From Mycobacterium sp. ACS4331 (lineage in GTDB: Bacteria > Actinomycetota > Actinomycetes > Mycobacteriales > Mycobacteriaceae): DNA of 64,000 nucleotides. Position 1 is the stretch's first letter. Every line of letters begins with the position of its first letter. Shown here in pieces: positions 57,052-64,000 of this stretch. Below the pieces are notes generated by a model, which was not told the origin of the DNA, made no database searches, and saw only the letters and a list, made by a program, of their open reading frames with translations. The DNA is taken from positions 1 to 64,000 of the forward strand of contig NZ_LZHW01000060.1 of NCBI RefSeq assembly GCF_001667265.1. The letters are read 5' to 3'. A program made the translations under genes and the position numbers.

Positions 57052-58496
57052 GCTGGTGGCATCCCTTCTGCCGGGGCGGGTGCCGGCGGTGCTTCGGCGG
57101 CCAGCGGGCCCTCCGGCGCCGGTCCCGGCGGCGCACCTGCCGGGTTGAGCAGGTCGTTGACCATGTTCGGGGTGTTGGGTGGGTAGAACCCCCCGCCCGG
57201 CAGCATCTGCTGCGCGCCCGGCGGCGGCACCCCGGGCGCGCGACCAGTGAACGGCGCCGGACCCGGTGCCGCGCCGTCATAGGCCGACACCGCAGGCGGA
57301 ATGTTCGGCGCCTCGGGTGAACCCCCGCCACCACCGGGCGCCAGACCGGGCTCGGAGTACTCGATGTTCTCCGGGCTGGCCGAGGGCATCAGGAACGGGG
57401 ACATCGGCAGCGGCAGGTAGTTGAAGTTCGTCAACCGCAGAGCCGGGCCCAGGTACTGCCCGCAGAGCTTGGCGGTCTCCGGGGCGGTGGTGTTCTCGAT
57501 GGCACCGATGGCGCCGCAGATGAACTCAACCGGGTTGGAGAAGTTGTTCAACACGAATTGGCCCACTGGAGAGCCACTGTCGGGGTTGTAGATGTTGTAG
57601 CCGTTGATGAACGCGTTGGGCGCGATGTGCAGGATGTTCTTCAGGTTCATCTGGTTGTCCGCCAGATTCTGGGTGACGTTCGCCAGCCTCTGCACCTGTT
57701 CGGATGTCTTGTCGCGCGTTCCGGCCACGAACCGCTGCACCTCGCCGACCGCCACCGAGAGGTTCTTCAGCGCCGCATCGAGATCTGATCGACTTCCGTC
57801 GACCACGCTGGTCAGCGTCGCGAGCCGGTTCTGGAACTGCACGACCTGCTGGTTGCTGTCGCGCAGCGCGGTGACGAACAACTGCAGATTCTTGATGATG
57901 TCGACGATGTCGCCGCTGCCCTCGGCCAGGATGCGGGACACCCCGGCCAGCTGCGTGATGGTCTCGTGCAGCTTCTCTCCGTTGCCGTCCATCGCGTTGG
58001 CGGCGCTCTCGATGAACCGGGACACCGAGGTGCCGTCGACACCGCTCTGCGGGCCCAATTCCGTTGCCAGACGCATCAACTGGGTCTTGACCTCGTCCCA
58101 CTCGACGGGGATGGCCGTGCGGTCGAGCGGAATCTCGGCGCCGTCCGGCATGGTCGGCCCGGAGTCGCGGTACGCGGGCGCCAGTTGCACATACCGCGCC
58201 GCCACCAGGTTCTGCGCGACGATCACGGCCTTCGCGTCCGCCGGAACCGGCACGTCGCGGTCCACGTCCAGCACCACCTTGGTGTGGGTGCCCTGCGGTT
58301 CGATCGATCGGATGGTGCCGACCTTCACGCCCGACACCCGCACTTCGTCGCCCGGGTACACGCCGGTGGCGGTCGGGAACAGCGCGGTGATGGTGTTGGC
58401 GCCGAACAGATGCCGGGGGGCCAGCACCGCGCCGCCCACCACCAGCAGCGCCGCGAGCGTCACCGCCACCACGGCGGTCAACCGTCTCCGGTTCAT
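57048..58496 (-). CDS. MCE family protein, MceD
   Basis: A 482-residue protein with an N-terminal helix (LTAVVAVTLAALLVVGGAVL), the MCE domain at about 35-115 (VYPGDEVRVSGVKVGTIRSI), helical region to about 280 and a Gly/Pro-rich tail from about 375 (GLAPGGGGGSPEAPNIPPAV). It is one of the six MCE subunits. It overlaps mceC by one base at its start and mceE by four at its end. Confidence 0.9.
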   Translation of the reverse strand: MNRRRLTAVVAVTLAALLVVGGAVLAPRHLFGANTITALFPTATGVYPGDEVRVSGVKVGTIRSIEPQGTHTKVVLDVDRDVPVPADAKAVIVAQNLVAARYVQLAPAYRDSGPTMPDGAEIPLDRTAIPVEWDEVKTQLMRLATELGPQSGVDGTSVSRFIESAANAMDGNGEKLHETITQLAGVSRILAEGSGDIVDIIKNLQLFVTALRDSNQQVVQFQNRLATLTSVVDGSRSDLDAALKNLSVAVGEVQRFVAGTRDKTSEQVQRLANVTQNLADNQMNLKNILHIAPNAFINGYNIYNPDSGSPVGQFVLNNFSNPVEFICGAIGAIENTTAPETAKLCGQYLGPALRLTNFNYLPLPMSPFLMPSASPENIEYSEPGLAPGGGGGSPEAPNIPPAVSAYDGAAPGPAPFTGRAPGVPPPGAQQMLPGGGFYPPNTPNMVNDLLNPAGAPPGPAPEGPLAAEAPPAPAPAEGMPPA

Positions 58497-59578
58497 CAGC
58501 GAGAACCTCCTGGAATGCCGTTGTAGGGCAGCGGCAGTTCAGCGCGCGGGCCGGCGGTGTCCGGCGGCTGGCCGGCGTTGACGCCGCGCCGGAAGCCGAA
58601 CGCGTAGTCGAGGAACGGCTGCATGAGCTGAGCCGGCTGCAGGTTGGGCACGAAGGCGTTGTAATACGGACCGTTGGCCAGTGTCTCGCCCTGGGACAGC
58701 ATGAATTTCTTCATGTCGGGCAGCATCTTGGTGATGTTGTCGCGGTTGCGCTCCAGCACCTCGGCCACGGAGTTCAGCCGATCCAGCGTGGGCGCCAACT
58801 GCGCCTCGTTGTCGGCCACCAGGCCGGTCAGCTGCTCGGCGACCGCTGCGGTGTTGGCCAGCAGGTCGACGATGGCCTGACGACGGCTGTCGAGCACACC
58901 GAGCAGGTCATTGGCGTTGAGGATCAAGGTGTTCAACTGCTGGCTGCGCTCCCCCAGCACGGTGGTGACCGCACTGGCGCTGCGCAGCAGATCCGCCAGG
59001 TTCTCGTTGCGGCTGTTGATGGACTTCGACAGCCGGCTGAGTCCGTCGAAGGTCGGCCCCAGCCGCGGCGCGAGCTGATCGATGGTGGCCGACAGCGTAT
59101 CCAGCGACTGGTTCAGTGACTCGGTGTCGGTGCCCCGCGAGTTGGAGGTGAGGTCACTGACCGCATCGGTCAGCGAGTACGGCGACGACGTGCGGGTGGT
59201 CGGGATGACGTCAGCGGCGCGCAGCGTTCCGCTGCCCTCGGACTCCAGGGTCAGCACACGCTCACCGAGCAGGGATCCGGTGCGGATGTGCGCGGTGGTC
59301 TGCGACCCGAGGGGGTGCCGGCCCTCGGTGGTGAAGGTGACGAGCGCATCGCCGTTTCGCAGCGAAACATCGGTCACCGTACCGATTTTGATGCCCGACA
59401 TCGTCACATCGTTGCCCACGGCGATGCCACCGGCCTCGGTGAACAGCGCCTGGTGGCGCACCGAGGTCGCCCACTGCGTGATCCGTTCGGGCTGCAGGCC
59501 GACAGCGATGGTCAGGAGTATCAGCATGGCGCCGATGAACCCTGCCCGGATCAGGTTTGATTCGCGGTATTTCAGCAT
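58496..59578 (-). CDS. MCE family protein, MceC
   Basis: A 360-residue protein with an N-terminal helix (LIRAGFIGAMLILLTIAVGL) and MCE domain at about 38-118 (GGIAVGNDVTMSGIKIGTVTD). A helical tail with LNTLILNANDLLGVLDSRRQ follows, ending FGFRRGVNAGQPPDTAGPRA. ATG 59578 gives TGATG coupling to mceB; a longer frame to 59593 would start inside mceB. It is the third MCE subunit. Confidence 0.9.
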   Translation of the reverse strand: MLKYRESNLIRAGFIGAMLILLTIAVGLQPERITQWATSVRHQALFTEAGGIAVGNDVTMSGIKIGTVTDVSLRNGDALVTFTTEGRHPLGSQTTAHIRTGSLLGERVLTLESEGSGTLRAADVIPTTRTSSPYSLTDAVSDLTSNSRGTDTESLNQSLDTLSATIDQLAPRLGPTFDGLSRLSKSINSRNENLADLLRSASAVTTVLGERSQQLNTLILNANDLLGVLDSRRQAIVDLLANTAAVAEQLTGLVADNEAQLAPTLDRLNSVAEVLERNRDNITKMLPDMKKFMLSQGETLANGPYYNAFVPNLQPAQLMQPFLDYAFGFRRGVNAGQPPDTAGPRAELPLPYNGIPGGSR

Positions 59579-60603
59579 CAGGGCTCCCCGCACCTTCCGC
59601 TTTCCTGTTTGAGCATGGGGAAGACCGCCGTACGGCCCTGCAGGTCGGTCACGCGAATCGACAGACCGCAGATGTAGTACATGATCCAGCTGCCGTACGA
59701 GCCCAGTCGGGCCAGTTTGCGGTAGTTGTCCGGAGCCTTCTGCAGACCGCGGTCCAGGGTGGCCTTGCCCTCGTCGATCAGGGTTGCCGTGCGGTTGATC
59801 TGTTCGATGTCCGCCTTGAGCGGCGGCCGAGCCTCGGTCAGCAGACTCGCGATGGACGCCGTGCCGTTGTCCAGCGCGGTGACGGCCTCCCCGATGGGGT
59901 CACGGTCCTGTGACAGGCCGCTGATCAGCTGCTCCAACCGGTCGACGGTGGCGTCGAACTGACCGCCCTCGTTGGCCAGTGTGGTCATCACCGCGTTGAG
60001 GTTGTCGATCAACTGCTGCACCACCTCGTTGTTGTCGGCCAGCGTGGTGGAGAACGACGAGGTCCGGCTCATCAGCGAGTCCAGCCTGTCGCCCTGCCCC
60101 TGCAGCACCTGGATCAATGACGACGTGAGTGCGTTGACGTCCTGCGGGTTCAGTCCCTGGATCACCGGTCGCAGTCCGCCCAGCAGCAGATCCAGGTCAA
60201 GTGCGGCGGCCGTGCGATCCTCGGGGATCTGTGAGCCCACCGGCAGGATGCGCGTGGATCCCGGGGTGTCGATGAGCTCGAGGTACCGGTCGCCGACGAG
60301 GTTCAGGTAGCGCACCGCGACTCCTGTGCCGGTGGTCAGCCTGATGTCGCGGTCGGCGTCGAACTTCACCAGCACTGTCCGATCCGGTTGCAGCGACACC
60401 GAATCCACGGTTCCCACCCGGACGCCGGCGACGCGCACCGAGTCACCCGCCTTCAACCGAGACGCATCCTTGAACACCGCGGAGTAGCTCGAAGTGGATC
60501 CGCTGCGGTATTCGCCGAATGCCATGAACAGGAACGCGGTGAGAACCACCATCACGGTGGCGAACACCCCGAACTTGACGAGCGTGCTTCGGGTGCGCGT
60601 CAT
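59578..60603 (-). CDS. MCE family protein, MceB
   Basis: A 341-residue protein with an N-terminal helix (LVKFGVFATVMVVLTAFLFM) and MCE domain at about 38-120 (ASRLKAGDSVRVAGVRVGTVDSV), then a helical region (LIDNLNAVMTTLANEGGQFD) and a short C-terminus with a cysteine pair (MYYICGLS; ESGRCGEP). ATG 60603 overlaps the mceA stop as ATGA, which decides the start against a longer frame to 60786. Confidence 0.9.
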   Translation of the reverse strand: MTRTRSTLVKFGVFATVMVVLTAFLFMAFGEYRSGSTSSYSAVFKDASRLKAGDSVRVAGVRVGTVDSVSLQPDRTVLVKFDADRDIRLTTGTGVAVRYLNLVGDRYLELIDTPGSTRILPVGSQIPEDRTAAALDLDLLLGGLRPVIQGLNPQDVNALTSSLIQVLQGQGDRLDSLMSRTSSFSTTLADNNEVVQQLIDNLNAVMTTLANEGGQFDATVDRLEQLISGLSQDRDPIGEAVTALDNGTASIASLLTEARPPLKADIEQINRTATLIDEGKATLDRGLQKAPDNYRKLARLGSYGSWIMYYICGLSIRVTDLQGRTAVFPMLKQESGRCGEP

Positions 60604-61877
60604 CCCGGCTGTCCGATCTGTGCGGTGTTGCGCGGCGGTCCGTCCAGCGGCCCGAACAGCAGCTGTTTGAGACCGTCGGAGTTGAGCAGGATGCCCTGGT
60701 TGCCGTACTGCCACGGGTTGGCATTGGTGTCGGTCACCAGGTACTTGGCCTTGTTGCCGAAGCCGATGAACGGCAGCCCCATGCACTTCGGCCCACCCTT
60801 GGCCGCGACCTTCGGCAGGTTGCCGGGGTAGCGGTACCGTTCGATGCCGAGGGTGAAGGCGACGTTCACCACGACACCCGGCTCCAGGATGGCCGGCTGG
60901 TACAGCAGGTACTCCATGCCCTTGAGCGAGCAGTACAGGCCCGGGGCGTATTCGTTGAGCAGGTCGGTGGTGGGCACCAGCAGGTCCAGGGTGGTGGTCA
61001 GCGCCTCGCGGTTGCCGCCGACCACGTCGTTGCCGACGTCCGCCAACCCGATGGCACTGAGCAGGAACGCGTCCAGGTTGGCCTGTTCGTCGACGATGCT
61101 TCCGCTGATCCGGTCGGTGTTCTCCACAACCCGCATCAGATCCGGTGCGGCGTCACCGTAGGCCCGCGAGACCGGTGCCGAAAGCTCCATCATGCGACCG
61201 AGATTCGGCAGGCTGGGCTCCAGCTCGGCCAGCAGCCGGTTGAAGTCTTTGAGGGTCTGCCCCATCTTCTCGCCGCGGCCCCCGAAGGCGGCCGACAGCG
61301 CGCCGAGCGTCTCGTTGAGCTTGGCGGGATCGATCTTGTCCAGCACTTGGGTGAGCTGCTGGAAGACGGTGTTGATCTCGACCGTGACGTGCTCACCCTC
61401 GAGCTGCTGACCGGCGTACATCTGCTTGCCCGACGGTTCGGTCGGTGGAACCAGGTTGACGAACTTGGCTCCGAACACCGTCGTCGACGCGATGTCCGCG
61501 GACACGTTGGCCGGGATCAGGCGCAGCGCAGCGGGATCCATCTCCAGGTGGAGCTTGGCCCTGCCATCGGGCAGCGACTCGATGGCGCCCACCTTGCCGA
61601 CCTGCACGCCGCGCATCTTGACCTTGGCGTCGGGGTTCATCACCAACCCGGCACGATCCGAGATCAGCGTCACTGGAACTGTCTTGGTGAAGCTGCCCCG
61701 GAACAGTCCCGCCGCCACCACGACCACAGCCAGGATCGACACGACCGTCAGCAGGCCCGCCAGAGGCCGCGCCCAACCGCCTGCTCCGAAGTGTCTGCCG
61801 GGCCGCGCCGCAACCGGTTTCGCACGGCTGGTGGTCTCTGACCGATAGGCCGGACCGGGGCCGAATTTGTCTGTCAA
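60600..61877 (-). CDS. MCE family protein, MceA
   Basis: A 425-residue protein starting at TTG 61877. A basic N-terminal extension (about 1-35) precedes the membrane helix (LAGLLTVVSILAVVVVAAGL) and the MCE domain at about 65-145 (VTLISDRAGLVMNPDAKVKM; RGVQVGKVGAIES). The helical domain has GALSAAFGGRGEKMG, VYADAAPDL-like (AYGDAAPDLMRVV) and a final CMGLPFIGF... segment, the usual MceA end. A-type subunits often determine substrate preference; this one cannot be assigned to a numbered mce operon from the sequence alone. Confidence 0.9.
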   Translation of the reverse strand: MTDKFGPGPAYRSETTSRAKPVAARPGRHFGAGGWARPLAGLLTVVSILAVVVVAAGLFRGSFTKTVPVTLISDRAGLVMNPDAKVKMRGVQVGKVGAIESLPDGRAKLHLEMDPAALRLIPANVSADIASTTVFGAKFVNLVPPTEPSGKQMYAGQQLEGEHVTVEINTVFQQLTQVLDKIDPAKLNETLGALSAAFGGRGEKMGQTLKDFNRLLAELEPSLPNLGRMMELSAPVSRAYGDAAPDLMRVVENTDRISGSIVDEQANLDAFLLSAIGLADVGNDVVGGNREALTTTLDLLVPTTDLLNEYAPGLYCSLKGMEYLLYQPAILEPGVVVNVAFTLGIERYRYPGNLPKVAAKGGPKCMGLPFIGFGNKAKYLVTDTNANPWQYGNQGILLNSDGLKQLLFGPLDGPPRNTAQIGQPG

Positions 61878-61889
61878 TAGTCCGTTCCC

Positions 61890-62747
61890 TTAGCCGCTGA
61901 GGTTGAAGTTGCCGTTGGCGCCGTAGATGGACAGGGAGACCAACAGGGTCACCGAGACCACCACGACCAGAGAGGTGCGAACCGCGTTCCCCACCGCGGC
62001 CCCCACGCCAGAAGGCCCCCCAGAGGCGAAGTATCCGAAGTATGTGTGGATCAACAGGATCGTCAACGCCATCAAGATCGCCTGCAGGAACGACCACAGC
62101 AGATCGATGGGGTTGAGGAAGGTGTAGAAGTAGTGGTCGTAGAGGCCGCCGGACTGCCCCAACAGCACGACCGTGGTGAACTGTGCAGCCACAAACGACA
62201 TGATCACCGCGATCGAGTACAGCGGCGTGATGGCGATCATGCCCGCCACGATCCGGGTCGACACCAAGTACTCGATCGGCCGGATGCCCATCGACTCCAG
62301 CGCGTCGATCTCCTCGTTGATCCGCATGGCGCCCAGCTGGGCTGTCACGCCGGCACCGAACGTCGCGGCCAGACCGATGCCCGCCACCACGGGCGCGGCG
62401 ATGCGCACGTTGATGAACGCCGACAGGAACCCGGTCAACGCTTCGATGCCGATGTTGCCCAGGCTCGAATAGCCCTGGATCGCCAGCACGCCGCCGGTGG
62501 CCAGGGTCAGGAACCCGACGATGACGACCGTGCCGCCGATCATCGCCAGAGTGCCTGCGCCCATCGAGATCTCGGCGATCAGACGGATGATCTCCTTGCG
62601 GAAGTGCACCGCGGCGTGCGGCACGCCGCCCAATGCACGTCCGTAGAAAAGGATGTGGTCACCGATGCGCGAGAAGAAGTCCACCGGCCGACTGGCCTGG
62701 GACACCAGGCGCGGAAAGCGCGACCGCAGAACAGCTGAAGTACCCAT
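61890..62747 (-). CDS. YrbE/MlaE family permease, YrbEB
   Basis: A 285-residue permease of the Mce importer. An N-terminal amphipathic region (FFSRIGDHILFYGRALGG) precedes about five or six membrane helices. The cytoplasmic coupling loop GAMRINEEIDALESMGIRPI contacts the MceG-type ATPase, which is not in the window. It forms a heterodimer with YrbEA and passes lipid from the MCE tunnel to the membrane. It lies 11 bp after yrbEA and 12 bp before mceA. Confidence 0.9.
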   Translation of the reverse strand: MGTSAVLRSRFPRLVSQASRPVDFFSRIGDHILFYGRALGGVPHAAVHFRKEIIRLIAEISMGAGTLAMIGGTVVIVGFLTLATGGVLAIQGYSSLGNIGIEALTGFLSAFINVRIAAPVVAGIGLAATFGAGVTAQLGAMRINEEIDALESMGIRPIEYLVSTRIVAGMIAITPLYSIAVIMSFVAAQFTTVVLLGQSGGLYDHYFYTFLNPIDLLWSFLQAILMALTILLIHTYFGYFASGGPSGVGAAVGNAVRTSLVVVVSVTLLVSLSIYGANGNFNLSG

Positions 62748-62758
62748 CGTTGCTCGCC

Positions 62759-63568
62759 CTATCCGCTCGTCATCCGGATGCCGATCGCGGTGACCACCAC
62801 GTTGATCACGAACAGCGCCATGAACGCGTACACGACCGTCTCGTTGACCGCGTTACCCACCGCCTTGGCGCCGCCGCCGGTGATCGTCAGCCCCCGGTAG
62901 CAGGCCACCAGTCCCGCGATGAGACCGAACAACAGAGCCTTCACACACGAGATCACCACTTCCGGGATTCCGGTCAACAGCGTCATGCCTGCCGCGAACG
63001 CGCCCGGGTTGACGTCCTGAATGAAGACCGAGAACGTGTAGCCACCCAGGATGCCGATGATCACTACAAGCGAATTCAACAGCAGCGCAACCAATCCGGA
63101 GGCCAGAATGCGCGGAGTGACCAGGCGCTGGACCGGGTTGATGCCCAGCACCTCCATCGCGTCGATCTCCTCGCGGATCGTCCGGGATCCCAGGTCCGCG
63201 CACATCGCCGTCGCGCCCGCACCGGCCACGATCAACACCGTCACCATCGGACCCAGCTGAGTGACGGCGCCGAACGCCGCACCCGCCCCCGACAGGTCCG
63301 CCGCGCCCAGCTCGCGAAGAAGGATGTTGAGGGTGAAGCTCACCAACACCGTGAACGGAATCGCGACGAGCAGCGTCGGGGCGAGCGACACACGCGCCAC
63401 GAACCACGACTGCTCCAAGAACTCCCGCCACTGAAACGGCCGCACGAACACGAACCGCGCGGCGTCGGCGGCCATCGCGAACAGGCCGCCCACCGCGCCG
63501 AACGCGCCCGAGAGGTTCTTCAGATTCGGGATGCCCACCGACCACCGCTCGGCACCTTTAACCGCCAC
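62759..63568 (-). CDS. YrbE/MlaE family permease, YrbEA
   Basis: A 269-residue permease partner. The coupling loop DLGSRTIREEIDAMEVLGIN lies mid-protein, between hydrophobic helices (LVALLLNSLVVIIGILGGYT and others). I chose GTG 63568, which has GGAGGG eight bases upstream; the extended frame to 63748 is Arg/Ser-rich and reads as out-of-frame text. It is the first member of the yrbEAB-mceABCDEF operon. A small ORF ends inside its start. Confidence 0.85.
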   Translation of the reverse strand: MAVKGAERWSVGIPNLKNLSGAFGAVGGLFAMAADAARFVFVRPFQWREFLEQSWFVARVSLAPTLLVAIPFTVLVSFTLNILLRELGAADLSGAGAAFGAVTQLGPMVTVLIVAGAGATAMCADLGSRTIREEIDAMEVLGINPVQRLVTPRILASGLVALLLNSLVVIIGILGGYTFSVFIQDVNPGAFAAGMTLLTGIPEVVISCVKALLFGLIAGLVACYRGLTITGGGAKAVGNAVNETVVYAFMALFVINVVVTAIGIRMTSG

Positions 63569-63803
63569 AGCCAAGTCCCTCCAGGATTGTGAGCGCCGGC
63601 ACACGCTTGGGTGCGCTGAGGTTATGCGTGAGGCCCGCGACGCGCAGACTGCACGTGGAGTACACGGGGACGTCCCCCACCGCCAGTCGCACGTCGGCCT
63701 CCTCGAGTTCGCAGGCCTCGAATCGGTCGGCGAAGTCGTGATCTTCATAACCGATCAGCGCGCCGCGGGTGATGGATTGGCCAACTTCCCCAACCTTGCA
63801 CAC
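63558..63803 (-). CDS. Possible small protein upstream of yrbEA
   Basis: An 81-residue frame from GTG 63803 (VCKVGEVGQSITRGALIGYE) to TAA at 63558, overlapping the yrbEA start by 11 bp. Its composition is balanced and acidic (DHDFADRFEACELEEADVRL), while the other frames here are Arg/Ser-rich, which supports coding. GGGAGG lies 12 bases before the GTG. The frame stays open to 63896, but that would run through the hairpin at 63849. I recognise no family. It could be a small regulator or accessory of the mce operon. Confidence 0.45.
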   Translation of the reverse strand: MCKVGEVGQSITRGALIGYEDHDFADRFEACELEEADVRLAVGDVPVYSTCSLRVAGLTHNLSAPKRVPALTILEGLGCGG

Positions 63804-63848
63804 CGATGTGATGCGCCTCCCATTGCGGAACGGACTGCGATGCCGCTC

Positions 63849-63874
63849 ACACCCCCACGTGGGCGTGGGGGTGT
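63849..63874 (-). terminator. Hairpin terminator after the CoA-transferase
   Basis: ACACCCCCACG at 63849-63859 pairs perfectly with CGTGGGGGTGT at 63864-63874 around a four-base loop. On the minus strand it lies about 43 bp after the CoA-transferase stop (63917) and before the mce operon, so it probably ends the upstream transcript. Confidence 0.6.
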
Positions 63875-63916
63875 CGTTGGCGGTGAAGGTTGGCATGTGC
63901 CCTGCGCTTCCGGCGA

Positions 63917-64000
63917 TCAGGTGACGGCGCCGGCCGTCTTGAGTTCGATGATTCGGTCCCAGTCCAGACCCAGTTCGAGCAGGATCTCCTCGGTCTGCTC
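63917..64000 (-). CDS. CaiB/BaiF family CoA-transferase, C-terminal end
   Basis: The last 27 residues of a protein that enters from beyond the window. They read EQTEEILLELGLDWDRIIEL and K-T-A-G-A-V-T, then TGA at 63917. This is the closing helix-loop of class III CoA-transferases (compare GEHNREILRELGLTDAEIAE at the end of the 12631 gene). Only the tail is visible, so the call is from that similarity. Confidence 0.6.
   Translation of the reverse strand, partial: EQTEEILLELGLDWDRIIELKTAGAVT

Noticed and set aside
62759..63748. YrbEA extended to 329 residues
   Set aside because: The 60 extra N-terminal residues are Arg/Ser/Pro-rich, unlike YrbE proteins; GTG 63568 has a well-spaced GGAGGG.
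1..64000. CRISPR array, tRNA/rRNA genes, insertion sequence or prophage
   Set aside because: I looked for regularly spaced repeats, cloverleaf-like sequences and transposase or integrase motifs, and saw none. The RM region is not flanked by visible direct repeats, though I could not search exhaustively.

Overview
The window looks like the chromosome of a fast-growing mycobacterium (Mycolicibacterium type). The evidence is very high G+C, frequent GTG/TTG starts, four-base start/stop overlaps between genes, a complete yrbEAB-mceABCDEF lipid-import operon with Mce-associated membrane proteins, a mycofactocin-type short-chain dehydrogenase and a DUF222/HNH-type tail. This is inferred from gene content; I made no database comparison. 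I saw no rRNA, tRNA, CRISPR array or insertion sequence.

Layout. (1) 1-3325: tail of an HNH-type protein, a divergent DUF1707/TetR pair with paired operators, two Mce-associated membrane proteins and a Bfd-type ferredoxin. (2) 3336-29427: a dense catabolic region. It holds acyl-CoA ligase, two amidohydrolases, enoyl-CoA hydratases, three P450s (one with its own ferredoxin), short-chain dehydrogenases, a tandem CaiB/BaiF CoA-transferase, two M24 creatinase/aminopeptidase-fold proteins, a kinase/acyl-CoA dehydrogenase pair of the ACAD10/11 kind, alpha/beta hydrolases and three TetR regulators. (3) 29491-37205: a type I restriction-modification operon (hsdR-hsdS-GIY-YIG-long partner-PIN-hsdM), which reads as an insertion in the catabolic region. 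(4) 37333-48262: an IclR-flanked meta-cleavage operon (MhpC-, MhpA- and MhpB-like, KstD-like dehydrogenase, LLM flavoprotein, SDR, cyclase) and a second KstD-like enzyme. (5) 48290-53873: acyl-CoA ligase, epimerase-like protein, four small exported proteins (one MmpS-like) and another Mce-associated protein. (6) 53972-63568: the mce operon, preceded by a short ORF and the tail of another CoA-transferase.

How it may work together. The Mce system would bring in a hydrophobic, probably alicyclic or steroid/terpenoid-like carboxylic compound. FadD-type ligases would activate it; P450s, SDRs, hydratases, acyl-CoA dehydrogenase and CoA-transferase would process the side chain; KstD-like enzymes would desaturate a ring toward a phenol; and the MhpA/B/C-like enzymes would hydroxylate, cleave and hydrolyse it. 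The substrate cannot be read from the sequence.

The most striking signal is a repeated operator-like element built from GAGAAT/ATTCTC half-sites. It occurs at eight places, only in intergenic regions before catabolic and exported-protein genes. This suggests a dedicated regulon, and the TetR gene at 23175-23789, co-transcribed behind one copy, is the best local candidate regulator.
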